17,387 nt of DNA, taken from NCBI GenBank assembly GCA_014729315.1, contig WJKD01000831.1:1-17387 (forward strand), read 5' to 3'. How positions within the stretch are numbered: the stretch's first letter is position 1; the number at the start of each line of letters is the position of its first letter. A program made the translations under genes and the position numbers. Under the pieces are notes generated by a model that ran no database searches, had not been told where the DNA came from, and saw only the letters and a list, made by a program, of their open reading frames with translations. The DNA is from Promethearchaeota archaeon (lineage in GTDB: Archaea; Asgardarchaeota; Lokiarchaeia; Sigynarchaeales; SOKP01). Shown here one piece after another: positions 6,582-15,663 of the stretch.

Positions 6582-9500
6582 TTAGTTCTTACAATGTAGC
6601 TTGTGTTTCATTTTAGAGGCAACGAAGATCACGCTGGTCGACGTAATCAAGGTTATTACGACGCCGATTCCCGCGCTTACCGCTCCGCCCGCAAGATTTT
6701 CGTTTTCTTGATCGTTTTTATTATCGTTTTTGCTATCGCTATCACTCCCCATATTGCTTCCGGTATCTGCAGGAGGGGCGGGAGGATCTGATTCGACTCC
6801 TTTAAAAAGAGTAATCGATTCAAAATGGTTATTACCTGCCGTGTCGTTTGCGTAAATCGTAATTTCCACGGTCTCATTATAGAATGTATCCCAGATTGAA
6901 TGATTCACGTAAATAACAGAACCATCGAATGGAATTTCGCTGCTTAAACCCGTAATTGTATACCACGACTGATCGACGGATTGATCAAAGATATCCACGC
7001 CGATTTCAGGGGCGATTTCGTAAAAAGTCGCGCCATCGGCGGGGTTAGTGATGATAATTACGGGGGGCGCCGTGTCCTTGCGGATAACAAGGGTATAAAA
7101 ATCTTCGTTACCTAATGAATCGTTGACGTAAAAAGTGATCGAAACAACGCCGTTCGAAAGGGAGTCCCAGGCAGATTGGTTAATACTTCCCGAGAATTCG
7201 GTAAAGAAAAATGTGTCCGCAAATCCTTGTATTTCGTACCATGAGGCGTTTAGGTTTTCACCGCTGATCTGGACTTCGTAAGGAGGTGCTGGTGCACCAT
7301 AATGCTGATTTTCGAGTGGCAACTCAACTTCCAAGATCGGCGCAACCAAATCTTTGTGTATCTCGACTTGGGCAAAATCAAGGTTTCCGACTACATCTCT
7401 TGCGTAGAAGCGCACGATAACCGAACCGTTGTCCAATTGGTCCCAGACGGTTTGATTGACGGTTCCCGAAAATTCGCTAAAGAAATGTTTTTGTGGGTTT
7501 GAGTCTAGAGTGTACCACGTAGAATCAAGATTCCCCTCGACGATCTCAATGAGGTAGTCGGGTGCGAACGATCCGAAATATTCTCCTGTTAATGGTTTTA
7601 GAACAGTTATAATCGGGCTGTAGAAATCTTTTAATACGTCGATCTCTGCCAATCCTACATTCCCCAGCGTGTCATTGACATAAAAGGTGAGGCGGACGCT
7701 TCCGTTGGGTAAGTCGCTCCACGATTGTTGATTGATCGCTCCGGTCGTTCCCGAGAAAAAGTGTTTTTTGTCCGATTCTCCGATTTCGTACCACCTTAGA
7801 TGAAGGTCGGAGCCGCTAAATAGCACCTCAAATTCGGGACCATTAGTACCAAACACCTCGTTAGCCGTTGGTGCCTCAATAGACACGATAGGAGCATAAA
7901 TGTCCTTGTAGATCGAAACGCTTTTTTGCGCTTCGTTCCCGAGGGAGTCTTCGGCGTAAAAAGTTAAAACTACGCTTCCGTTCGAGACTTCTTCCCACTC
8001 GAATTGGTCGACGTCTCCTGAAAAGACTTCAGTCGGTATTTTAGTTTGTCCTTCGTCGAGCGAATACCACAATCCCGTCAGGTGCGGTTCTTGGATTGAT
8101 AAACTGAAGCTCGGGGCGTAATATCCCACTCGGTCGTTGTTGTGAGGCGTAAGAATAGTTATTGCGGGAGGAAGAGAATCCTTCTTAACTGACACGGTTG
8201 CTGAAAAAAGATTTCCCATGGTGTCGTTTGCGAAGAAGGTGAGAACAACGGTTCCGTTATCGCATTGATCCCAAAAAGTTTGGTTAAGAGTTCCCTGATA
8301 TTCGGTAATAAATTTTTTCTCAGTAATTCCGCTTAGAGTGTACCACACGCTGTGCACATCGGTATCTGGAATCTGGATCTCGTACTGCGGCGCAGTGAAT
8401 CCGAACAATTCGCACGTATAAGGCGATAAGATCGTGATATTTGGAGCAACAACGTCTTTTAGGATTTTTATCTCCAAAAATGCTTGGTTTCCCGCGGTAT
8501 CATTGGCGTAAAAAGAGAACACTACCGACCCGTTTTCGCAGTCGTTCCACATCTCTTGATCAATTTTTCCCGAAGTTTCTGTAAAAAAATAAGGCCCAAT
8601 GCTGTTAACGAAATACCATTTTTTATCTAAATGTTCCTCTTCAATAGTAAGTTCGTAATTCGGGGAGTCTCCTCCGAATAAATCACCATTTTGAGGTGAA
8701 ATAACTGAGAGTACGGGATGGCTTACGTCTTTTGTTATTTCGACCTCGCAACTCCCAACATTTCCCGACTCGTCTTCGGCGTAAAACGTAAAGCTCACAT
8801 TTTCGCTTCCGAAGTTGTTCCAGATGACTTGCGGGACGGTTCCAGTTGGATAAGAAGCGGGATGTTCCACAAGGTTGTCGTTGATGGTAAACCACGCTTT
8901 AAGGAAGTGCTCGTCGTCTACAGAAAGGTTATACGAAGGCGAGTCTTGTCCAAATAGTTCTCCGTTAAGCGGACTTAAAATCGTCACGAGAGGATTGGTT
9001 GCGTCTTTTTCGATCTGAACTGCGCTTGAAGCGATGTTCCCCGCCGTATCGTTTGCGTAAAACGTGAGGTTGATAAACCCATCGTCGAGGTCTTGCCATA
9101 GATCTTCGTCAATCGTTCGGTTTTCAGTAACGGTGATATTAGTATTTCCTTCGTTCAAGGAATACCATATCGAATCCATATGTGGATCAGTTGCGCAAAT
9201 GTGAAACGATGGTGGATCGTCTCCGATAACTTGGTCTTGCTCGGGACTTATAATCTCGATTACAGGTGCTATTAAGTCCTTGTAAAACGATATTTCCGTA
9301 AATCCCGTATTTCCCTCGTAATCTTCGGCAAAGATTATAAACTTAACAGTGCCGTTCGGAAGCAAACTCCATAAGTAAGCATCGATCGTCTCGTTGCCTT
9401 CGATCGTTTTGTTATACGCTCCGTCGTGAAGGGTGTATTTTAATTCCTCGATGTGTTCTAGTGGGATCTCAACCTCTAAATAAGGAGGAGTAATTCCGTG

Positions 9501-12353
9501 AATAGAATTCGCGAGAGGAGAGATTACGTCAATAATAATTATTGTCTCGTTTAGGACCGAATACGGATCTTCAGAGTAGCCATCTTGTACTAGCACGCTA
9601 ATTTCGTAGATACCGTTCGCAGCAGGGGAATAAACCGCTTGAAACCACGAGTAATTCGCGTAATCCGTTTTTGAAATCGAAATATTGTCGTATAGTTGAC
9701 CGTTCTTATACACTTCGGCGTAAGCGTCAGCGTTGTCTAAAGGTAGAATCGAAGACGAGCAGACCATCGATCCCGCGAACATAATGTCAACAGAGCGTTC
9801 GTTTTTCGAAACATTCGCACCAACCGAAAGAGAGTAATTTGTTTCAATGGAAAAGAACTTAGAAGCGATTTGGAGCGATCCCTCAAAAACCCTAATAATT
9901 CCCGTAACGCACGGATAAGATTGAGGTTCGACAGGGACTAAAAAGGATCCTTGATAGCTCCCGTCGGGCTGCTGTGGCATGTCGACGAATCCCACTTGTC
10001 CCGAAAGGAAGTAGACATCTACAGAATCTCCGAAGTTCTCGACAACTACGTTGCATAAGGAGGCGTTTATCGTTGCGGTATCTCCTATGTCAACCACCGC
10101 TGGATAGTCGGTAGAAATCCTCACTTGATCGGTTTTTGCCATCTCGATAACCCATAAAAGAGCATCTTGGTTGATGTTTTGACGATCCGTCGTTTCGTAA
10201 AATTCTCCCATTATTTCTGAATAACACTCTTTTACTAATTGTTGACTTAGTTCTACGTTGAAATCTATGTCGAGTTCTAACAACTCGTCAAGCTTGAAGC
10301 TAAAGTAGAAATCTTTCAGGTTGGAATAGTTAAGATTGCGTTCCACAAAAGTTTTTATTTTTGTGGAATCTAAATCGTAGGATTCAATCGCTTGGAGGGC
10401 GTAGCAACCGTAATATGTGTTTTCGAGGATTTTTTCAAAAGTGTCGGTGTAGTCGGGATCGATGTAAAGTTCCGTATCGGTTTCAATTATCTGATTATGC
10501 AGGTAGAGAGAGAGGTTCAAGGAGTCGAATGATAGATCGGTTATGTTACCTAATGCAAAGTAGTCGCAAAGGAGTTCCAGCGTTTTCACAGCGTAATAGC
10601 TCTTTTCAATAAATACTTTATCGTTTAAGTCTTCCAGAGTCTCGTATGCAATAGGTATTGATGGGAGAAAGCCGCCGATATTTTCGTATCCCTCCTCGAG
10701 AAATTGCGAGTCAACGGTACTATTAATAAACCCGTAAAGGTCGTGCGTAGCGTCGAAATCGTCTAGCTTGTAGAGTTCAAGTAACCCGGCTAAAGCGTGA
10801 TAATTATGTTTGTGAGAGCGAAGTGTCTCGATGTTTTCAAAAAGTTCTTGTTTTCCTAATCCGAAGTATTCGATGGGAAACGTGCGAAATGAGATAGATT
10901 CCGAGTCTGTGTAACCCGTAAACCATTCAAAATCTAAAAAATTGTGGTAATAACACGCTTCCTCGACGAGTTCATATAAGCCTTGTATGTCTAAGTCGGG
11001 CACGCGATCCATGTAAGCAAAGGATTTAATAACCGAGTAAAGTAACGTCATTGAGGCATAGTCTTGCGAGATCAGAGAAAATCCATAATCATATTGTAAG
11101 TATTTTAGGGTCGCTTGAGCAACTTCCGTTTTGTCTTCTTCGCTTAATTGACCCAATTCTCCGATGTTTTTAAGCGATCTAAGAATTTGGAATGCATCGA
11201 TTAATTCGTGGTATCCCTCATGTCGAGAGCTATCCCAATTGCCCATCCCGTTTCGATGGTTAAGCACCAATTCGACCGCCGCAGACCTATCGAAAGATGA
11301 AAAGCTAGTTAGATCGGCTAATTCGACGGCTATCGTGGTTGCTACTAAGTCCGTGTAATTTTCGGGAAATATAACGCGCGTCATCCTAAAAAAACTCTCG
11401 TCTTCTTGTTTATAAAGCCCGCTTAAATATTGATGAAAGTCAGGAATGCGAATAGTCGCAATTAAGTTGAAAATCTCGAGCGTTTTAACGCAATACCACG
11501 ACGACATGAGGTTCGGCTCGAAAAAAGCTCCCAAGCTGTCAAACGACATGTCCTCGTCGTTGAGAAACCCCCCGAAAAAGATATCACCAGGATTTATAGA
11601 TTGCAAACAATTTATAAAGCTAACGATCTCCGTCTTTTGAGCGCTGTGAGAGTTCCAATCGTCCATCAGCATATTTAAAACAAGTACGGCGTAATAAGTA
11701 TTGTCCATCGTCGGGGTTCGCAATTTTTCGGGAAGAGAGGTGTCGAATGGTTGTCCGATAAACCCACCGTCGTTCGTGTTATAGCAATTCCATATGAAAT
11801 CTATAACTTTTTGAGTATCGATAAGATTCAATTGATTCAACAAGTCTAAAGTTAAGATCGCATAGCAATTAACCTCTAATAAGGAAGCGTAGGGGTAATA
11901 CGCTTGGTCTAAATTTATATCCAAGTAACGATAGGCGTATGTGTCGTAAAACAAACCTTCGGTATCGTTGTATTTCGACATAACATAATCTATTAGAAGA
12001 GTTTGGTTTAGCTCTGAAAGCTTTCCTAGAGCATCAAACACATAGACTCCGTAATAGGTTGCTTGTAGCGAGGGCTCGTATATTTGGTTGAAATATCCGA
12101 TTTCGGTGTATTGGTCAAGCTTTGCGTCTAAAAGCGAATGGAGGACATCATAATTCATCTCTGAAATCGTTGAGGGTGAGATATTGGTCTTCCAGACCAA
12201 ACCCTCGCAAAGTATTGATGAACGCTGAGAATTGGGTTCTGGAGTAGTACTTCTAATAACTGACATTATCACTAGTATTCCAAGAAATCCGAATAGAAAG
12301 ATAGCTTTCACTTTGTTATTGGTTAAGTGTGATTTTTTCAAGTTCAATATCAC
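6582..12353 (-). CDS. Giant surface protein: prenyltransferase-like toroid, beta-sandwich domains, ten Ig-like repeats, C-terminal anchor
   Basis: About 1923 aa, cell-surface type I membrane protein. Order: signal segment (about 9-33, VKAIFLFGFLGILVIMSV); alpha/alpha repeats to about 740 resembling prenyltransferase/squalene-cyclase repeats (for example NTYYAVLVLNML, DGGFIGQPFD); two beta-sandwich domains (about 742-940); ten Ig-like repeats (941-1852); an Asp/Asn/Ser-rich stalk; a membrane helix in the last 36 residues; and a short basic tail. Many N-x-S/T sequons fit glycosylation. No prenyltransferase zinc ligands, cyclase Asp motif or CGEQ thioester was seen, so an adhesive or structural role is more likely than catalysis. 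GTG 12353 is preferred over TTG 12434, because a TATA box at 12395-12404 would otherwise lie inside the gene; TTG 12341 is also possible. The neighbouring 1010-aa gene is a paralogue without the Ig repeats. Confidence 0.85.
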   Translation of the reverse strand: MILNLKKSHLTNNKVKAIFLFGFLGILVIMSVIRSTTPEPNSQRSSILCEGLVWKTNISPSTISEMNYDVLHSLLDAKLDQYTEIGYFNQIYEPSLQATYYGVYVFDALGKLSELNQTLLIDYVMSKYNDTEGLFYDTYAYRYLDINLDQAYYPYASLLEVNCYAILTLDLLNQLNLIDTQKVIDFIWNCYNTNDGGFIGQPFDTSLPEKLRTPTMDNTYYAVLVLNMLMDDWNSHSAQKTEIVSFINCLQSINPGDIFFGGFLNDEDMSFDSLGAFFEPNLMSSWYCVKTLEIFNLIATIRIPDFHQYLSGLYKQEDESFFRMTRVIFPENYTDLVATTIAVELADLTSFSSFDRSAAVELVLNHRNGMGNWDSSRHEGYHELIDAFQILRSLKNIGELGQLSEEDKTEVAQATLKYLQYDYGFSLISQDYASMTLLYSVIKSFAYMDRVPDLDIQGLYELVEEACYYHNFLDFEWFTGYTDSESISFRTFPIEYFGLGKQELFENIETLRSHKHNYHALAGLLELYKLDDFDATHDLYGFINSTVDSQFLEEGYENIGGFLPSIPIAYETLEDLNDKVFIEKSYYAVKTLELLCDYFALGNITDLSFDSLNLSLYLHNQIIETDTELYIDPDYTDTFEKILENTYYGCYALQAIESYDLDSTKIKTFVERNLNYSNLKDFYFSFKLDELLELDIDFNVELSQQLVKECYSEIMGEFYETTDRQNINQDALLWVIEMAKTDQVRISTDYPAVVDIGDTATINASLCNVVVENFGDSVDVYFLSGQVGFVDMPQQPDGSYQGSFLVPVEPQSYPCVTGIIRVFEGSLQIASKFFSIETNYSLSVGANVSKNERSVDIMFAGSMVCSSSILPLDNADAYAEVYKNGQLYDNISISKTDYANYSWFQAVYSPAANGIYEISVLVQDGYSEDPYSVLNETIIIIDVISPLANSIHGITPPYLEVEIPLEHIEELKYTLHDGAYNKTIEGNETIDAYLWSLLPNGTVKFIIFAEDYEGNTGFTEISFYKDLIAPVIEIISPEQDQVIGDDPPSFHICATDPHMDSIWYSLNEGNTNITVTENRTIDEDLWQDLDDGFINLTFYANDTAGNIASSAVQIEKDATNPLVTILSPLNGELFGQDSPSYNLSVDDEHFLKAWFTINDNLVEHPASYPTGTVPQVIWNNFGSENVSFTFYAEDESGNVGSCEVEITKDVSHPVLSVISPQNGDLFGGDSPNYELTIEEEHLDKKWYFVNSIGPYFFTETSGKIDQEMWNDCENGSVVFSFYANDTAGNQAFLEIKILKDVVAPNITILSPYTCELFGFTAPQYEIQIPDTDVHSVWYTLSGITEKKFITEYQGTLNQTFWDQCDNGTVVLTFFANDTMGNLFSATVSVKKDSLPPAITILTPHNNDRVGYYAPSFSLSIQEPHLTGLWYSLDEGQTKIPTEVFSGDVDQFEWEEVSNGSVVLTFYAEDSLGNEAQKSVSIYKDIYAPIVSIEAPTANEVFGTNGPEFEVLFSGSDLHLRWYEIGESDKKHFFSGTTGAINQQSWSDLPNGSVRLTFYVNDTLGNVGLAEIDVLKDFYSPIITVLKPLTGEYFGSFAPDYLIEIVEGNLDSTWYTLDSNPQKHFFSEFSGTVNQTVWDQLDNGSVIVRFYARDVVGNLDFAQVEIHKDLVAPILEVELPLENQHYGAPAPPYEVQISGENLNASWYEIQGFADTFFFTEFSGSINQSAWDSLSNGVVSITFYVNDSLGNEDFYTLVIRKDTAPPVIIITNPADGATFYEIAPEIGVDIFDQSVDQSWYTITGLSSEIPFDGSVIYVNHSIWDTFYNETVEITIYANDTAGNNHFESITLFKGVESDPPAPPADTGSNMGSDSDSKNDNKNDQENENLAGGAVSAGIGVVITLITSTSVIFVASKMKHKLHCKN
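6798..9551 (-). repeat. Ten tandem Ig-like coding repeats, 92-aa period
   Basis: Repeat edges placed at each conserved Lys-Asp: 9276-9551, 9003-9275, 8727-9002, 8454-8726, 8178-8453, 7902-8177, 7626-7901, 7350-7625, 7074-7349, 6798-7073 (the last ends Lys-Gly). Seven of the nine repeats with both edges fixed are exactly 276 bp; two are 273 bp, and the first has a loosely defined start. Shared pattern: P-x-I-x-I-x-x-P near the start, then FG-x-x-x-P-x-Y/F, WY-x-L/I, N-Q-x-x-W-D, NGSV, and F-Y-A/V-N-D-T-x-GN near the end. Sequence has diverged while length is kept, so this is an old array and not a recent DNA-level expansion. Confidence 0.9.
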
Positions 12354-12394
12354 ATAATTATAGTTTTGGTAGATAAAACGAGAGAAGATTCGAT

Positions 12395-12411
12395 CTATAA
12401 AAAGAAAAAAA
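12395..12411 (-). promoter_or_regulatory. T7 tract plus TATA box for the giant surface protein
   Basis: Minus strand reads TTTTTTT-C-TTTTTATAG. Transcription would start near 12374, about 20 nt before GTG 12353. This matches the layout before the paralogous gene (TATA 15606-15613, ATG 15560) and supports the shorter start. Confidence 0.5.
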
Positions 12412-12485
12412 GTACAAGTTCGCGCGCTTTCCAATACTTAGTAATATACTTATTAATTACCGTAAGCGGAAGTTGAGATTGACTA

Positions 12486-12520
12486 TAAAAAATTAAAGAA
12501 AAAAAGGGAAAAAAAAATTC
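12486..12520 (-). terminator. T-rich terminator between the two surface protein genes
   Basis: Just after the stop at 12528 the minus strand has a long T run, then CCC, then further T runs (9 T, 7 T, 6 T). With the separate promoter at 12395-12411 this indicates that the two paralogues are transcribed as separate units. Confidence 0.6.
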
Positions 12521-12527
12521 TTATTAG

Positions 12528-15500
12528 TTATCCTTTAAGGGATCTACTTTTAAACTTGGTTCCGAGCAAAATCGTCCCCGATGTTCCGGCCATAATAGCT
12601 CCAACAACCGATATGACTATTATAAAGGATTCACCGATACCTTTGAGAGGATCGATGTCTTTCGTAGTCTCAGACTCCTCGTCGTTGTTGTCGATCTCCG
12701 ACATGTAAGAAGGTATGCTCCACGACATGGCCTCCGAAAACAGTAAATCGTCTTCGATACTAAATGGGTCTTCGAAGTGCACATCAAATCGATATTCGCC
12801 TTGATTCGGAAGGATATATGCGAACCGATATTCGCTGTTTTCATCGAAATGATGACCTGTAAAGTTCAACACACCGAAAAGCTGTTCATTCTTATAGATA
12901 TTAGCGTACATTCGGCACTCGTAGGTAGGAAAGGTTTCCTCGTAGGTTCCCCGGGACACATTGACGGTCATCTCGAGCAGTTTTTGCGTTTTCTCCACTG
13001 TTGGATCCACGATAAGATTATAAGTTGCGTTAAATTCAATTGGCATCTGGCCAATCAAATCAGACTTATCGTAAATTCTCAAATATCCGCTAACCTTCGG
13101 ACTATATTTAGACTCTACGGGTACATAGATTTCTCCGTAAAATGTGGCGTTCTCTGCTTTTACAAGCTCAATAGTTCCCGTCTGCTCGCTTTCAAACTTC
13201 ACTACGCTATATGGCCCAAAGTCCTCCAAGAAGATGTTACATAAGTTCACCGTGAGGTTTGCATATGATCCCAGCACTACTTCGCTCGGATATTGCGGAA
13301 AGAACCTCACGGGGTCTTTTTTTGCTAATTCGCACACCCAGAAAAGCGGTTCGTAATCCACGAATCCTTGATAGGGCTCCGAAGTATCGTAAGACGGATA
13401 GATAAATTCTCCTAAAGTATCGTTGTAAGACGATTCAATTAAATGGTGAGTTTTGGTCAGGTTAAACTCGTATTCGTATCCAAAAAGAGCGAAAATTTTG
13501 TAGCAATAATAAACACTCTTCAGGTTAGAATAATCGAGCCGATTTTTCGCAAAATTGATAATCTTTTGATCGATTAGGTTGTATCTGCCGATGGTTTTTA
13601 AGAGGTAAGCAGCGTAATATGTAAACTCCAGATCGAGGGCTTCGTCTCCAAATTCGGAACATTCGTGATCATAATAGATTTCCTGCGATGTTTCTCGTAT
13701 GCTTCTAAATATGTAAAGCCACAGCGCGTCCTTATCAAACTCAAGTTGCGAAGCGTTTCCCATTCCTAAGTGTTTAGATATGAAGTCCAAGCTTCTCACA
13801 GCGTAGTAAGCGTTCGTAAGATCCACGAGGTTATTAAGCATTTGTGGCGGAAATACTCCAAGGTGAGCTGAGGGAAGAAAACCGCCGAAATTCGTTTCTG
13901 ATTCTGCGAGGAATTGGGAGGTAAGTATGGAATCTAAAAGGTCTAAGAGGTCGTGTTCCACTTCGAAATCATCTAATTTATATAGGTCCTGCAACGCAGT
14001 AAGCGCCCAATAAGTAGCTTTGTGATCGTCGAGGGACTTTAGGATCGGAGAATATTTTTTTCCGATTGTATTGTAGTATTCGATGGGATATGACCGGAAA
14101 GGTGTTTTAGTGGAATCGAAGGAAGTGCACTCGAAAAGCGACCAGGTTTCTGAGTTCATGCTATAGATATAGACGGATTCGAGCTTTTCGTAAATGCCTT
14201 GCAGGTCTAACTCGCTCGTCCGTTCGAATAGGTTAAAACTTCGCGCAATGACCGAAAAGAGTTCGATCGTGGTATAATCGTTCGGAAGTAAGGCAAAACC
14301 CTTATTGTGTTGCTCGTAGGTTAGAATCGCTGTTACTATTTGGGTTTTTTCGTTTGCCGATAAGGCACCAATCTCGCCTAATGCGTCAAGCGATCGTACG
14401 ACTTGAAAGGCGTCTATTAGTTCGCAATAATCCAGCACGTTCGAGCCGCTCCAAGTCCCTCTCTGGTTGCGATTCTCGAATAAGAAGTCTAAAACGCCTT
14501 GTTGGTCGATCTCGGTCAGTCCGATGATATCCGCAATTTCTAAAGCCATTGCTGTTGCGGGAATGATCGTGGAATTTACGGGATCGGGGCATTCCGCCAT
14601 CTTAAAATAGCACACTTCTTCGTTGTAAAGCGAGAGAAGGTAGTCTTTAAGGTCATCCACGCGCATAGACGCTAAGTATTCGATAATTTCGAGGCTTTTA
14701 ACGGAATAATACGATAATTGGACATTCGGTTCAAACATCTCCGAGGTGTCGATGGAAGACGAATTGTCGTTTCGGAAGCCACCATTAAACGCTTGTCGCT
14801 CGCCGATAAATTGCTGTAATTCCGCCTTTTCCGAGCTGTAATATGCCCAGTCGTCAATTAACTTGTCTAAAGTAAGTAAGGCGTAATAGGTATTGTCCAT
14901 GGTTGCGATGAGATATTCTTCGGTAAGTTCCGAATCGAAAGGTTGTCCGAGAAAACCGCTCGTATAAGGGTTGTAGCAGCTCCAGATAAAATCGAGCGCA
15001 GCTTGCTCGTCAATGGACTCTAAACTGTTCAGGATTTCTAAGGATAAAAGTCCATAGCATGTGGTTTGAAGCTGCGTAGTATAGGGGAAGTAGTTAAAAG
15101 ACTCGTCCCGCCGAAAGTAGCGCAAAGTGTAGAGGTCAGAAAACGAACTTGAAGTGGGATCGTAATAGTCCATTACGAAGTCAACAACATATGGACTCTC
15201 AATTAGATCTAATTTTCCCGCCGATTGAAGGACAGAAAGCGCAAAATAAGTCGCCTGTAAAGAGGGGATATGGGACTGATTAAAGTAGCCATACTCATCG
15301 TATTGTGCAATTTTTTTGTTCAGCGTCTCGGTAATAAGTTCTAAGTTGGATTTTTCTGGAGAGTCCGATAAAAGCGGGAATTCAGATTCAGCAAAATCGG
15401 CTTTAATTGTCGTGAAACCGTTATAAAGAGAATTCTGATTCGAGAATTTGTCTATCCCTGGCTCTATAAAGAGAAAAACGGAAAAGAGTGCCAGATTAAG

Positions 15501-15560
15501 AAAAAAAAGCGCAATTATCGACCATATTTTTACATTATTTTGTATTGTTGTGGTCCTCAT
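12528..15560 (-). CDS. Surface protein with prenyltransferase-like toroid and C-terminal anchor, 1010 aa
   Basis: Short paralogue of the giant protein next to it. N-terminal signal or anchor segment (residues 12-33, WSIIALFFLNLALFSVFLF), alpha/alpha repeats (about 80-740) with conserved landmarks such as SLQATYFALSVL (100-111), FIWSCYN...GFLGQPFD (191-209), MDNTYYALLTLDKL (221-234), then two beta-sandwich domains (about 750-850 and 855-930), an acidic stalk (NNDEESETTKD) and a membrane helix (about 978-1000) with a basic tail. The repeats resemble protein prenyltransferase beta-subunit and squalene-cyclase repeats, but no catalytic ligands are visible. Several N-x-S/T sequons suit an outside location. 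ATG 15560 is well supported by a TATA box with a leader of about 20 nt. Role unknown; surface recognition or scaffold is inferred. Confidence 0.85.
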   Translation of the reverse strand: MRTTTIQNNVKIWSIIALFFLNLALFSVFLFIEPGIDKFSNQNSLYNGFTTIKADFAESEFPLLSDSPEKSNLELITETLNKKIAQYDEYGYFNQSHIPSLQATYFALSVLQSAGKLDLIESPYVVDFVMDYYDPTSSSFSDLYTLRYFRRDESFNYFPYTTQLQTTCYGLLSLEILNSLESIDEQAALDFIWSCYNPYTSGFLGQPFDSELTEEYLIATMDNTYYALLTLDKLIDDWAYYSSEKAELQQFIGERQAFNGGFRNDNSSSIDTSEMFEPNVQLSYYSVKSLEIIEYLASMRVDDLKDYLLSLYNEEVCYFKMAECPDPVNSTIIPATAMALEIADIIGLTEIDQQGVLDFLFENRNQRGTWSGSNVLDYCELIDAFQVVRSLDALGEIGALSANEKTQIVTAILTYEQHNKGFALLPNDYTTIELFSVIARSFNLFERTSELDLQGIYEKLESVYIYSMNSETWSLFECTSFDSTKTPFRSYPIEYYNTIGKKYSPILKSLDDHKATYWALTALQDLYKLDDFEVEHDLLDLLDSILTSQFLAESETNFGGFLPSAHLGVFPPQMLNNLVDLTNAYYAVRSLDFISKHLGMGNASQLEFDKDALWLYIFRSIRETSQEIYYDHECSEFGDEALDLEFTYYAAYLLKTIGRYNLIDQKIINFAKNRLDYSNLKSVYYCYKIFALFGYEYEFNLTKTHHLIESSYNDTLGEFIYPSYDTSEPYQGFVDYEPLFWVCELAKKDPVRFFPQYPSEVVLGSYANLTVNLCNIFLEDFGPYSVVKFESEQTGTIELVKAENATFYGEIYVPVESKYSPKVSGYLRIYDKSDLIGQMPIEFNATYNLIVDPTVEKTQKLLEMTVNVSRGTYEETFPTYECRMYANIYKNEQLFGVLNFTGHHFDENSEYRFAYILPNQGEYRFDVHFEDPFSIEDDLLFSEAMSWSIPSYMSEIDNNDEESETTKDIDPLKGIGESFIIVISVVGAIMAGTSGTILLGTKFKSRSLKG

Positions 15561-15605
15561 TTTTTTATTGAGAAATTAATTGATATAATGCACACCAATC
15601 CACAA

Positions 15606-15621
15606 TTATATAAAGAAAAAA
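15606..15621 (-). promoter_or_regulatory. Palindromic TATA box, possibly serving both directions
   Basis: TTATATAA (15606-15613) is self-complementary. On the minus strand it follows T6-C-TTT and lies about 48 nt before ATG 15560. On the plus strand it lies about 54 nt before ATG 15664 of the small basic ORF. The minus direction is the better supported. Confidence 0.55.
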
Positions 15622-15663
15622 TGTAGAAAATTGTAAAATAAGAGAGATTAATAGAATTACAAT

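Noticed and set aside
10120..12250. Alpha-2-macroglobulin/complement-type thioester protein
   Set aside because: The toroid plus beta-sandwich layout is suggestive, but no CGEQ-like thioester motif occurs in either paralogue.
12354..12434. TTG 12434 as start of the giant protein
   Set aside because: It would place a TATA box inside the gene and add 27 residues ahead of a normal signal segment; GTG 12353 or TTG 12341 fits the promoter better.
12777..13244. 155-aa plus-strand frame within the 1010-aa gene
   Set aside because: Antisense to a well-supported gene conserved with its paralogue; no recognisable domain. Other plus-strand frames within 6600-15500 were rejected for the same reason.
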